Part shown: positions 34,439-41,812 of the stretch, piece after piece
How positions within the stretch are numbered: position 1 is the stretch's first letter
Layout of the letters: the number at the start of each line of letters is the position of its first letter
DNA from: Bacteroidota bacterium
GTDB taxonomy: Bacteria; Bacteroidota; Bacteroidia; Bacteroidales; Dysgonomonadaceae
Assembly: GCA_023399295.1 (NCBI GenBank)
Contig: JAEWQF010000011.1
Span: forward strand, 1 to 41,999
Length of the DNA: 41,999 nucleotides
Direction of reading: 5' to 3'
Notes under the pieces: generated by a model
What the model saw: only the letters and a program-made list of their open reading frames with translations
The model's database searches: none
Told to the model about the DNA's origin: nothing
Translations under genes and position numbers: made by a program

Positions 34439-35869
34439 ATGGAAGAGAATGAATCGGACATCGCCTCCCTGGTAGAGAAGTACGAGCAGATGCGTGCCCT
34501 GGGCAAGAACATCTACTTCGATGCCGATGAGTTCGCACTCCTGGCCGAGTACTACAATGCCGAAGGTGACAACGATGAGGCTGAACAGCTGATTCGCGAA
34601 GGGCTCGGAATGCACCCAGGCAGTTCGGCTCTGATGTTGCTTCGTGCCAAGACACTGGTCTTCGCGGAGCTCTACGAAGAGGCGCTCGATTATCTGCGGT
34701 TGATTTCGGACGAGGGTGGGGTGGAATATGCCCTTCTTCAAATCGAATCGTTGTTACAACTCAATCGGTACGATGAGGCTGACAGACTGATCAATGAAAC
34801 ACTCGAACAGGAGCTGGTGATTGATGACCTTTACTACTTCATCACCGAGGCTGCTTACCTGCTCAATGATGTGGACAAGTTCGACCGTGCCATCATCTTC
34901 CTCGTGGAGAGCATGAAGATCGATGATGCCAACAGTGATGCCATCGTTGACCTGGCTTATGCCTACGAGATGAAGGGGGAGCTGGAGAAAGCCATCGAAC
35001 AGAACAACCGACTGCTCGACATCGATCCCTACTCTTACGACGCATGGGTCAACATTGGCAAGCTCTACTCCATGAACGGACAGTACGACAAGGCGATCGA
35101 TGCGTTCGACTTTGCACTCACCATCGTTGAGGATGACCTGCAGGTATTGAAGATGAAAGCGCTGTCGCTCTACTTGAACGACAACGCACGCGAGGCGATA
35201 GCCATCTTTCAGCAGTGTCTGCAAAGGACCCCCAACGACCAATCACTCTATGACTCGCTGCTCGAAGCCTATGAGGTGATGGAGCAATATGATGAGATGC
35301 TGAAGCTGATCGACTTGAAGGAATCTATCTTCGGAACCAAAGGAATTCTCGCCAAACGGGCTTTCGTACATCTCAATCGGGAGGAGGTGGACAAGGCCAG
35401 GGAGCTGTTCGAACAGCTACCCGACAGTGAGAAAGAGTCACTCGACTATTACATGCTGGAAGGTGAGCTGGCATTCATCGACAATGACCTTAGAGAGGCA
35501 GAGTCGGCCTACATGAAAGCCGCACTCATCTCGGAAGGGAATGAGGATATTCTCGATCGCTTGGTCAATATCAGTGTGGCACAGGAGAAGTTTGAACAGG
35601 CTGCAGCTTACCTGGAGGAACTGCTCCAAATCGCACCCGACTTCCCGACAGCCAAATCACGCCTGGCCTTCATCCGCTTTGAGATAGGCTCCAAGGAGCC
35701 ATTCGACGAGATCATGGCTCAGTTCTCGGATGAGGAGTTGCGTGCCTTGCTCACGCTTATCTCCGGCAGCGGCGAGGAGGAGTATCCCGAGTACAGTCGT
35801 GAGAAGATGCTCACCCGCCTGAACGAAGCCCGCGAGAACCGCGTGCTCTTCAAGAACATCAAGTATTAG
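34439..35869 (+). CDS. Long TPR-repeat protein
   Basis: A 476-residue soluble acidic protein built almost wholly of tetratricopeptide-like repeats, ten or more (for example SYDAWVNIGKLYSMNGQYDKA). There is no signal peptide or membrane segment, so it is expected in the cytoplasm. It follows glnS after 44 bases and could share its transcript; a small stem (34400-34415) lies between them. Its end is convergent with the carbonic anhydrase gene. The binding partner is unknown. Proteins of this kind are scaffolds, and I would not assign a pathway. Confidence 0.82.
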   Translation: MEENESDIASLVEKYEQMRALGKNIYFDADEFALLAEYYNAEGDNDEAEQLIREGLGMHPGSSALMLLRAKTLVFAELYEEALDYLRLISDEGGVEYALLQIESLLQLNRYDEADRLINETLEQELVIDDLYYFITEAAYLLNDVDKFDRAIIFLVESMKIDDANSDAIVDLAYAYEMKGELEKAIEQNNRLLDIDPYSYDAWVNIGKLYSMNGQYDKAIDAFDFALTIVEDDLQVLKMKALSLYLNDNAREAIAIFQQCLQRTPNDQSLYDSLLEAYEVMEQYDEMLKLIDLKESIFGTKGILAKRAFVHLNREEVDKARELFEQLPDSEKESLDYYMLEGELAFIDNDLREAESAYMKAALISEGNEDILDRLVNISVAQEKFEQAAAYLEELLQIAPDFPTAKSRLAFIRFEIGSKEPFDEIMAQFSDEELRALLTLISGSGEEEYPEYSREKMLTRLNEARENRVLFKNIKY

Positions 35870-35878
35870 CACACAGGA

Positions 35879-36505
35879 TCAGGGCGTGAAGAATGATACC
35901 GCTCCCGAATCGATGTCATAGAAGGCCCCGATGATCATGATTTTTCCTTCTCTCTCCAACGTTGCAAGTATGGAGCTCTGTGCTCTGATATGATGCAACA
36001 TGTTCGCTACATTGAGTCTGCTAACGTTGGCTACAAACGGGAGGTTCTCACCGTTTCGCTTTCCACCGGTCTCCACCTCCATCTCGATGGAGGGTCGTAT
36101 TTTCTCCAGCAATCCGGTCAGGTGACCCCGGTTGATCCGGTTGCAGGCACTGATGATTGCGCCACACTTGGTATGTCCCAGCACCATGATGATTTTCGAA
36201 CCCGCAATCTCACACGAGTACTCCATGCTGCCGAGGATGTCGTTGTTGATGATGTTGCCTGCGATGCGGATGCTGAAGATATCCCCCAACCCCTGGTCGA
36301 AAATCAGTTCAGCCGATGTGCGCGAATCAATGCAACTCAGGATGGTGGCGAAAGGGTACTGCCCCTCCGAGGTGAGGTTCACCTGCTTCAACAGGTTTCG
36401 GTCCATGTTCAAATTGTTCAGAAACCTTTTGTTGCCCTCTTTCAGCAATAGCAATGCATCTGATGGGGTGAGCTGCTCCTGGCTTTCCCTGGTATGCACC
36501 CACAT
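35879..36505 (-). CDS. Beta-class carbonic anhydrase
   Basis: It interconverts CO2 and bicarbonate. The protein is 208 residues and cytoplasmic. Zinc ligands are Cys58 (in SCIDSR, with the Asp60-Arg62 dyad) and His111 and Cys114 (in GHTKCGA). These are the normal beta-class set. The start at 36505 is 2 bases after the DUF4914 stop, so it is almost certainly the second gene of that operon. The pairing of a CO2/bicarbonate enzyme with a P-loop protein resembling PEP carboxykinase suggests a shared substrate, which is inference. The 3' end faces the TPR gene. Confidence 0.94.
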   Translation of the reverse strand: MWVHTRESQEQLTPSDALLLLKEGNKRFLNNLNMDRNLLKQVNLTSEGQYPFATILSCIDSRTSAELIFDQGLGDIFSIRIAGNIINNDILGSMEYSCEIAGSKIIMVLGHTKCGAIISACNRINRGHLTGLLEKIRPSIEMEVETGGKRNGENLPFVANVSRLNVANMLHHIRAQSSILATLEREGKIMIIGAFYDIDSGAVSFFTP

Positions 36506-36507
36506 GT

Positions 36508-38418
36508 TTACTGTTCGTAATTGTATTGGTAATCCATCGGGATGATCTCCAGGTACTCCTCCACGCTGCCACCTCGCAGGCAGGTCTCGATGATCCGCCG
36601 TCCGGTGGGATGAAGGCCCGGCACCAGGTATTTTTGCAGCTCCTTGCGGAAGAAGTCGTACAAGATCTCGGCACCCGCGTCGTAGCCCGCGTTCTCCACC
36701 TCCGTCTGCTTGTGCACCTGCAGGAAGCGGGATGGGATCTTGGCCCCTTCAATGGTGAGGTAGTTCAGCTCAAAGCCGAGCAGCGGACAACGGGCTGCCT
36801 GGTACTGGTCGTGACGCAACTTGGCGTTGCCCCTGCGGGTGAGGTACTCCCGCATCAGCAGCTGCGGCTTGAAGCCCACCTTCCAGGCGCCGATATACTG
36901 GTTGGGGGTCAGCGTGTAACGCACGCGCGGGGTATGGATAATCTGCTCCAGCAACAGGTTGGCGTGGGTAATCATCTCACCAGTTGCGAAAGGCCAGTAG
37001 GATCCTACACCCTCGCTGCCCATCCCGCCACCATCCACGATGCTGGGGTTGGCATGACCGCGTGGTGCAGCCAGACGCCAGAGCCATGCCAGGGCAGGTG
37101 GTAGGATGTGGAACAGACCCATTATTCCGTAGGTGGGGTTCTCTTTTGTACAGGGCGGGGTGCGTACTCCGAAGCTGCGGATGTCCACCGTCACGGGCTG
37201 TCCCACCACGTTGGGCACGATCTCCCTGGGTACAATTACCCGGGGGTTGGGACAACGCTTGCCGGGGCTGTCCTCGGTATGATCCCAGATCAGCGCGGTG
37301 CCGCCGGGGATTGATTCGATATTGAGGAAGAGCAGTGGCTCCTTGGGTTTGATGGTCAGCTTCTCCAGAAACGGCTCATCGCCGTAGTCGGTGATGCCAT
37401 CCACCCGGATGAACCAGCCGTTCTCCGCATCGGTGACGGTCAGCTTGCCGTTGTTCTTCTGCAGGGAGGGGTGGCACAGTGCCATGTCGTCGGTCACCGG
37501 GTTGAATGAGCAGAAGAGGGGGAAGTTGATCAGTCGCCTTTCGCCGGTGAGGCTGTTGGTGCCGATCAGCACCTGCCCATTCTCCTCCCGCACGATGTTC
37601 TGCAGCATCTCGCTCTTGCCACCACCGCTGGCACCCTCGTGCATAAAGGTGGTGATGTTGTCGTAGGGACTCACAACCTGCACCGTGGAGCAGTGGGCGG
37701 TGATCCATCCCTCCCGCTCACCCTTGGTCAGGAGTGCTCCGTAGAGCCCCTTCTTGGCGCTGGGTCCGGGGTAGAGGTTGTAGGAGAAGATCTCGTGCAG
37801 CTCCTCGGAGCGCTTGTGCACTACGATCTGCTTCCCCTGGAAATGGGTATGCCGGAAGGTGGGTGCCACATAGATGGTCGACTCGATGGCAAACCCTTCA
37901 GGCAGTTCCTCAAGTGGGATGATCTGTTGCAGCATGGCCAGTCCCAGGGCGAAGAATCCTGCATTAGCCGGCACGATGGCAACACCCCCGGTGCCGATGC
38001 CGTCACGTCCTGCGAAGTAGAAGAAGAGAGCCAGATCCTGCGACTGCAGCCAGGTGATGGTCTCCTTTCGCAGCAGATCAAAGTCGTAGCCCATCTTGTC
38101 GCTGAACCGCTCCTTGTCGCTTGGCAACTGGTCGCCGATCAGCATGGTGTCGGGATCCCTGCGGCGCATATAGGGTTCGGTATAGTTCGCCGAGACGCCG
38201 TTGGAGACCCTATGCACCACCGCTTCGGTCACACTGCCGCGATCCGGGAGGATGTATGCTACTTCAAAATGCTGGCTGTCCCTGCCACCCACGGCGGCAT
38301 CGGCCAGCTCTGTCGTATTGTTGAAAACCTGATACGACCTGCATCCCGTGAGAATATCCACAGCATCTGCAGGCAATGCTATGTTTTTTGTTTCCAGAAC
38401 CTGAAATAAATTGTTCAT
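36508..38418 (-). CDS. DUF4914 family protein (P-loop, PEPCK-like)
   Basis: A 636-residue cytoplasmic protein of the DUF4914 family, which has no experimentally defined function known to me. A nucleotide-binding loop HEGASGGGKSEM is at about 260-271. This resembles the kinase loop of PEP carboxykinases and HPr kinase more than a standard Walker A. Other conserved-looking segments are FAGRDGIGTGGVAIVPANAGF and IWDHTEDSPGKRCPNPR. The frame continues 14 codons upstream, but the ATG at 38418 lies after the -7 box (38458-38465), so it is the better start. It is followed after 2 bases by carbonic anhydrase. A palindrome upstream is shared with the XRE-cupin gene. A phosphoryl-transfer or carboxylation role is inference. 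Confidence 0.8.
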   Translation of the reverse strand: MNNLFQVLETKNIALPADAVDILTGCRSYQVFNNTTELADAAVGGRDSQHFEVAYILPDRGSVTEAVVHRVSNGVSANYTEPYMRRRDPDTMLIGDQLPSDKERFSDKMGYDFDLLRKETITWLQSQDLALFFYFAGRDGIGTGGVAIVPANAGFFALGLAMLQQIIPLEELPEGFAIESTIYVAPTFRHTHFQGKQIVVHKRSEELHEIFSYNLYPGPSAKKGLYGALLTKGEREGWITAHCSTVQVVSPYDNITTFMHEGASGGGKSEMLQNIVREENGQVLIGTNSLTGERRLINFPLFCSFNPVTDDMALCHPSLQKNNGKLTVTDAENGWFIRVDGITDYGDEPFLEKLTIKPKEPLLFLNIESIPGGTALIWDHTEDSPGKRCPNPRVIVPREIVPNVVGQPVTVDIRSFGVRTPPCTKENPTYGIMGLFHILPPALAWLWRLAAPRGHANPSIVDGGGMGSEGVGSYWPFATGEMITHANLLLEQIIHTPRVRYTLTPNQYIGAWKVGFKPQLLMREYLTRRGNAKLRHDQYQAARCPLLGFELNYLTIEGAKIPSRFLQVHKQTEVENAGYDAGAEILYDFFRKELQKYLVPGLHPTGRRIIETCLRGGSVEEYLEIIPMDYQYNYEQ

Positions 38419-38457
38419 CGCTAGTAATTTGAGGAATTGATAACCTAATGTTGGCTG

Positions 38458-38465
38458 CAAAGTTA
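38458..38465 (-). promoter_or_regulatory. -7 promoter box of the DUF4914-carbonic anhydrase operon
   Basis: TAACTTTG on the minus strand fits TAnnTTTG, 39 bases upstream of the ATG at 38418. The -33 position is covered by the palindrome at 38481-38501. Confidence 0.6.
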
Positions 38466-38480
38466 GTAATTATAGTTTAT

Positions 38481-38501
38481 TAATTAAGCAATGCTTAATT
38501 A
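38481..38501. promoter_or_regulatory. Palindromic operator candidate upstream of DUF4914
   Basis: TAATTAAGC-AAT-GCTTAATTA has perfect 9-base arms and a 3-base spacer. Its core ATTAAG-N5-CTTAAT recurs at 39102-39118 ahead of the XRE-cupin gene. It is centred about 40 bases upstream of the likely transcription start, so a bound protein would block the -33 region. Confidence 0.65.
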
Positions 38502-38515
38502 TTTTACTCCTTGTT

Positions 38516-39067
38516 TCAGAAGTTTGCCGGCGATTGGATCCAGAGCATCTCGCTGATTCCATCGTGATTGTTGACCGCGTCTCTGGGAGTCTTCGCGCTG
38601 AAGCTGATGCTGTCTCCCTGGTTCAGCAGGTACTGCTTCTCGCCGAGGGTGAATCTTACCTCACCGGTGAGCAGGTGACAGAACACCTCTCCATGGGTGC
38701 CGGCGAACAGTTGCTCTATGCCGGATCCTTTTGCGAAACGGAGTAGGTAGGTGTCCATCTGCTTGTTGGTGTCGTTGTGTGAGAGCAGGTAGACATGGGT
38801 GCCGGAGTTGTTCCCTTCGTAGTGTTTCATCTCACTTCGCTTCACAACAGGGTTGCCCCCGCTCGCTTCATTCTCGCCAATCAGCTCGCCGACAGTGGTG
38901 TGGAGCTGTTCTGCGATGCTCTTCAATGTGATGACGGAAGGGAACGACTTCGATTTCTCAATCTGTGAGAGGGCGCTGGCACTGATGCCCACCCTCTCCG
39001 CCAGCTCCCCCAGGTTGAGCTTGCGCAGTTCTCTCTTTCGTTTGATTCTTTCGCCGATACGGTTCAT
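38516..39067 (-). CDS. XRE-family regulator with C-terminal cupin
   Basis: A 183-residue transcription factor. Residues 5-62 are a helix-turn-helix of the lambda-Cro/XRE type (LGELAERVGISASALSQIEKSKSFPSV). Residues 110-178 form a cupin sensor (GTHGEVFCHLLTGEVRFTLGEKQYLLNQGDSISF). The two-domain layout is that of PuuR/SutR-like regulators, which bind a small ligand through the cupin. It lies directly upstream of the DUF4914-carbonic anhydrase operon on the same strand. Its own promoter and that of the operon carry related palindromes, so it probably controls both. The ligand is unknown. Confidence 0.9.
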   Translation of the reverse strand: MNRIGERIKRKRELRKLNLGELAERVGISASALSQIEKSKSFPSVITLKSIAEQLHTTVGELIGENEASGGNPVVKRSEMKHYEGNNSGTHVYLLSHNDTNKQMDTYLLRFAKGSGIEQLFAGTHGEVFCHLLTGEVRFTLGEKQYLLNQGDSISFSAKTPRDAVNNHDGISEMLWIQSPANF

Positions 39068-39082
39068 GTTTTAAATTTTATG

Positions 39083-39090
39083 CAAAGTTA
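39083..39090 (-). promoter_or_regulatory. -7 promoter box of the XRE-cupin gene
   Basis: TAACTTTG on the minus strand, identical to the DUF4914 -7 box, lies 15 bases before the ATG at 39067. The palindrome at 39102-39118 lies just upstream. Confidence 0.6.
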
Positions 39091-39094
39091 CACT

Positions 39095-39256
39095 TTAAAT
39101 TATTAAGTACAGCTTAATTTTACGGGTATTTTTCGATGTTTTTACTCCTGAGTGCAATTTCGTGGTCTCCTTCATGACAACCCATTCATTTTCAACCTCC
39201 AGGTCGGTCTTCGATTTACGCTGGGAGAATACTATCTTTTTAGCTTTTCTCACCAT
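39095..39256 (-). CDS. Possible small basic protein (weak)
   Basis: A 53-codon frame from ATG at 39256, with a Lys-rich product (MVRKAKKIVFSQRKSKTDLE). It ends inside the regulatory region of the XRE-cupin gene on the same strand, overlapping the palindrome. There is no recognised family, ribosome site or promoter. It could be the tail of a decayed gene or chance. Confidence 0.2.
   Translation of the reverse strand: MVRKAKKIVFSQRKSKTDLEVENEWVVMKETTKLHSGVKTSKNTRKIKLYLII
39102..39118. promoter_or_regulatory. Palindromic operator candidate upstream of the XRE-cupin gene
   Basis: ATTAAG-TACAG-CTTAAT matches the core of the site at 38483-38499 in both arms and spacing (17 bases overall), implying autoregulation by the XRE-cupin protein. 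Confidence 0.6.
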
Positions 39257-39308
39257 GTCATATCCTGCCTTTTGCGCCCCTTTTTTACCTGTTCAGAGCT
39301 TGTACTGA

Positions 39309-39352
39309 TTCTAATCTCGTTCTAATATGGTTCTAATCTCGTTATAATTTGC
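39309..39352. repeat. 11-bp tandem array, four units
   Basis: TTCTAATCTCG, TTCTAATATGG, TTCTAATCTCG and TTATAATTTGC follow each other without gaps. The period of 11 is close to one DNA turn, so the TTCTAAT blocks lie on one face of the helix. Confidence 0.85.
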
Positions 39353-39471
39353 GTCTAAAAGCTTAAAGGAAGAAAGGACTTAATTCCGATTGAAATTAGA
39401 TTGATACTAGAGCGATCACTACCGAAGAACTTGCGAAAACCTCTTTCAAGAAAAAATGAAGAGTTAAGTGA

Positions 39472-39541
39472 ACATTGACGGACATTGGCGGACATTCCCG
39501 GAAAAACCCGGAAAAACCCGGAATTTGACGGACAATTGAAG
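39472..39541. repeat. 10-bp tandem array, six to seven units
   Basis: Successive units are ACATTGACGG, ACATTGGCGG, ACATTCCCGG, AAAAACCCGG (twice), AATTTGACGG and the partial ACAATTGAAG. The CGG repeats every 10 bases and the A/T half alternates with it, which is a pattern expected to bend DNA. It lies 112 bases upstream of the DUF6266 gene. Confidence 0.88.
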
Positions 39542-39652
39542 CAAAACAAACCCTTTTCTTGGATTTCTGAAAGGTGTTATTTTACTTTGTGTTTCAATAG
39601 TATCTATTTGACAATGAGTCATTATTTATAAATCATTTAAAAGAGATGAATT

Positions 39653-40294
39653 ATGGCAATTGCAAAAAATGGGTTAATGGGCGGTGTCTCCGGTAGAGTA
39701 GGGAACATCGTAGGGGTCAATAGAAATGGCAGTTTTTATTTTCGCAGTCTGCCGGTCCAAGTAAAAGATCCCAAGACGGAAAAGCAGGTTGCGCAACGAA
39801 GTAAATTTTTTGTGATCCAGTCGTTTTTGCGCACCTTCTCACCCATTCTTCGAGTAGGGTTTCGTTTCGAAGCAATGGGAATGAAAAGCACCTTCAATGC
39901 AGCCATGTCTGTGAATATGCCGCATGTGATCAAAGATGAAAACAACTGTTTTGTTGTTGATTATCCGAATGTCCTAGTTTCGAAGGGGATGCTTGGGACA
40001 TCGGAGATCACAGCAGCCACCGTTGCTGAGGGGGTATTGTGTGTGAACTGGAACGATGTCAGCGGTGACAATGCAAGCTACAACGATGAGGTGATGATGC
40101 TTGCGTACAACCCTGAAAAAAATGTTGCGGTATACGACCTCCATGCCGGCAAGAGGGAGCGCCTGGAATCTCGACTTGCATTACCGATGGGTTGGGAAGG
40201 CGACTCGGTGGAGAGCTATATCGCCTTCATGTCGGCCGACATCATGCAGGTATCCGACAGTCTCTACGCCGGCCGGCACCTGGTTAAGGTGTAA
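39653..40294 (+). CDS. DUF6266 family protein
   Basis: A 213-residue protein. Its N-terminus MAIAKNGLMGGVSGRVGNIVGVNRNG..RSLPVQVKDPKTEKQVAQRSKF is the hallmark of DUF6266, a family of unknown function found, often in several copies, in Bacteroidetes. There is no clear signal peptide; the Gly-rich start is part of the family. The C-terminal half looks like a beta-sandwich (GVLCVNWNDVSGDNASYNDEVMMLAYNP). It stands alone next to repeat arrays in an accessory-looking stretch. A weak stem-loop follows. Confidence 0.85.
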   Translation: MAIAKNGLMGGVSGRVGNIVGVNRNGSFYFRSLPVQVKDPKTEKQVAQRSKFFVIQSFLRTFSPILRVGFRFEAMGMKSTFNAAMSVNMPHVIKDENNCFVVDYPNVLVSKGMLGTSEITAATVAEGVLCVNWNDVSGDNASYNDEVMMLAYNPEKNVAVYDLHAGKRERLESRLALPMGWEGDSVESYIAFMSADIMQVSDSLYAGRHLVKV

Positions 40295-40296
40295 CA

Positions 40297-40325
40297 ATTT
40301 GTAGCATATGATCTGTCCTACAAAT
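40297..40325. other. Stem-loop after the DUF6266 gene
   Basis: ATTTGTAG pairs perfectly with CTACAAAT across a 13-base loop, 2 bases after the stop. A further GCTACAATT just downstream can pair with the same left arm. There is no T-run, so its role as a terminator is doubtful. Confidence 0.4.
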
Positions 40326-40503
40326 AGGGAAGGCTACAATTACAGAAACAAAAGTATGAATTCAAATCGACCAAGTAAAAAAAACGTATTTAACTAATTT
40401 AATATAAACATCATACAAGTAATTCATTTGTTCTTAACCGGACATTAGTGATATTAATTGATAGCTAACGTTGGCGGTATGAAAAGTTGTTGTACGCTGT
40501 AAT

Positions 40504-41340
40504 TTATTTTTTTTCAGTATCAATCACAACAAAAGGAATACTCAATTTCATTATTCCGTCTTTCTGTGATTTTTCGTTTAAATCATTCTCAATCAGTCCG
40601 AATACTTCTTTTTGTCGATTTGCTGGGACAATTTCTTTCCAACCATCAATAAATGCAAGTCTTATGAAATAATGATTCAACATTGCAGTGCCATCTGCAA
40701 ATTTGTATTCAAATTTATCATGTATTACATTATCAATCGAGAAGCCGTGTGTTTTAATCAATTCCAGATATTGGTCAAGGGGCTTTCTTTTTTTGTAAAT
40801 CTGTTTTTGCATTGCGGTCAAACTATCGGTAAGTTTCAAATCTGTCAATACTTTCTCCATTACCGAGTAGAATTCAATCATCGTATCATTCAGATTCATG
40901 GTCTGTATAAACTGTCCCCCTTTCTTCATGATCCGTGCACATTCAGATAATGATTTATCGAGGTCAGTTACATTGTTTAGCCCATTATTGCTTAAAATCA
41001 AATCTATCTCGTTGTCAAGTAGTGGAATATCCTCTGCAACTCCTCGAATAATCTCAATATTTTTAATGTTATAGAAATCTATTTTCTTTTCAGCTCTGTC
41101 TACCGCTCCATCCCAAGGGTCAATTCCGTAAACTATTGAGTTATTATCCAGTCGCATAGCTATCTCAGTCAACGGAAATCCCGCACCAAATCCAATATCG
41201 ACTGCTTTAATCCCTTTTTTATATTTGATATTGTCAAGTAGTCTAATTCCAAATGGGGCTGCCCAAAATGGCAACTCATCATATACTTCAACAAGACTTG
41301 CTGAATTATAATCCCAATCTGTTTTTAAATAATCTGTCAT
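40504..41340 (-). CDS. Class I SAM-dependent methyltransferase
   Basis: A 278-residue enzyme of the Rossmann-type methyltransferase class (methyltransferase 11-like). The SAM motif I is AVDIGFGAGFPLTE (about 46-59). The acidic ribose-binding residue is in VYGIDPWDG (about 70-78), and later motifs are IDLILSNNGLNNV and RIMKKGGQFIQT. The substrate is not predictable. Codon use is strongly AT-rich (many AAT, ATA, TTA) and unlike the GC-balanced genes up to 39067, which points to recent acquisition. It lies between the DUF6266 gene and a gene remnant next to an IS21-type element. Confidence 0.85.
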   Translation of the reverse strand: MTDYLKTDWDYNSASLVEVYDELPFWAAPFGIRLLDNIKYKKGIKAVDIGFGAGFPLTEIAMRLDNNSIVYGIDPWDGAVDRAEKKIDFYNIKNIEIIRGVAEDIPLLDNEIDLILSNNGLNNVTDLDKSLSECARIMKKGGQFIQTMNLNDTMIEFYSVMEKVLTDLKLTDSLTAMQKQIYKKRKPLDQYLELIKTHGFSIDNVIHDKFEYKFADGTAMLNHYFIRLAFIDGWKEIVPANRQKEVFGLIENDLNEKSQKDGIMKLSIPFVVIDTEKK

Positions 41341-41378
41341 GCTTGGAATTTACTGGTTTTTTATGGCGTACATCGAAT

Positions 41379-41642
41379 TTATGGTCTCAAATCAACCGTA
41401 TATAACTCAATTACTAATCCATTTGCAATGCAAGAATCATCCATGTCTCTATACTCTTGTTCTTTGGATACATAGTCATGATTGTATAAAAAATCAACTG
41501 TATCATTTATGCAAAATTCCTTGAATTCATTTTTTTTACTCTTCAATCTCAGCTTGTTTAGACTTCTCCCAATAGTCTTTGTAGAATTTTATTTGTTCGT
41601 AAAGCTTTATATCAATCTTATTCAAGTATCTATGAAATGAGG
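41379..41642 (-). pseudogene. Remnant of an unknown gene, frameshifted and cut by an IS21-type element
   Basis: Reading leftward from the insertion element, one frame encodes SFHRYLNKIDIKLYEQIKFY followed by KDYWEKSKQAEIEE, then a stop at 41536-41538. The neighbouring frame carries on from about 41546 without a start: KSKKNEFKEFCINDTVDFLY, NHDYVSKEQEYRDMDDSC and IANGLVIELYTVDLRP, ending at the stop at 41379. The two join well at a single-base frameshift beside a run of eight A. The 5' end is lost at about 41643. Both pieces have coding-like composition, but I do not recognise the family. Confidence 0.5.
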
Positions 41643-41662
41643 TGTTACCGGAAATTAGAAAT

Positions 41663-41777
41663 ACAGTAAAAATGGAAATCTCAGTACAGTGAAAACGGTA
41701 ACAAGACTACAGCGATAATGGTAACAGCAGTGCAGTAAAAACGGTAACAATAGTGCAGTGTTTTTGAGAAATAATTT
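41663..41777 (+). repeat. Five terminal repeats at exact 23-bp spacing
   Basis: Copies start at 41663, 41686, 41709, 41732 and 41755. The consensus is close to ACAGTRAAAAYGGTAACA; the first and last copies are divergent. Such multiple repeats at the element end are the transposase-binding sites of IS21-type elements. Confidence 0.82.
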
Positions 41778-41812
41778 TCACCTTTAAGTCATAATTTTAA
41801 AGCAAAGTTATT

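Larger units (their letters stand above)
39119..39652. other. Intergenic region with phased repeats
   Basis: About 530 bases between the XRE-cupin gene and the DUF6266 gene. It contains the weak small frame at 39095-39256, an 11-base array (39309-39352) and a 10-base array (39472-39541). I find no convincing gene or RNA. A near-match to a promoter (TTACTTTG, about 39582) precedes the DUF6266 gene. Confidence 0.6.

Noticed and set aside
37639..38409. 256-codon plus-strand frame opposite DUF4914
   Set aside because: It is a mirror of the DUF4914 coding frame with no recognisable domain or ribosome site.
39309..39541. CRISPR array
   Set aside because: The tandem units are 10-11 bases with no spacers and no cas genes nearby.
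39355..39549. 64-codon minus-strand frame in the repeat spacer
   Set aside because: It runs through the 10-base repeat array, has low-complexity Phe/Ser content and no start signals.
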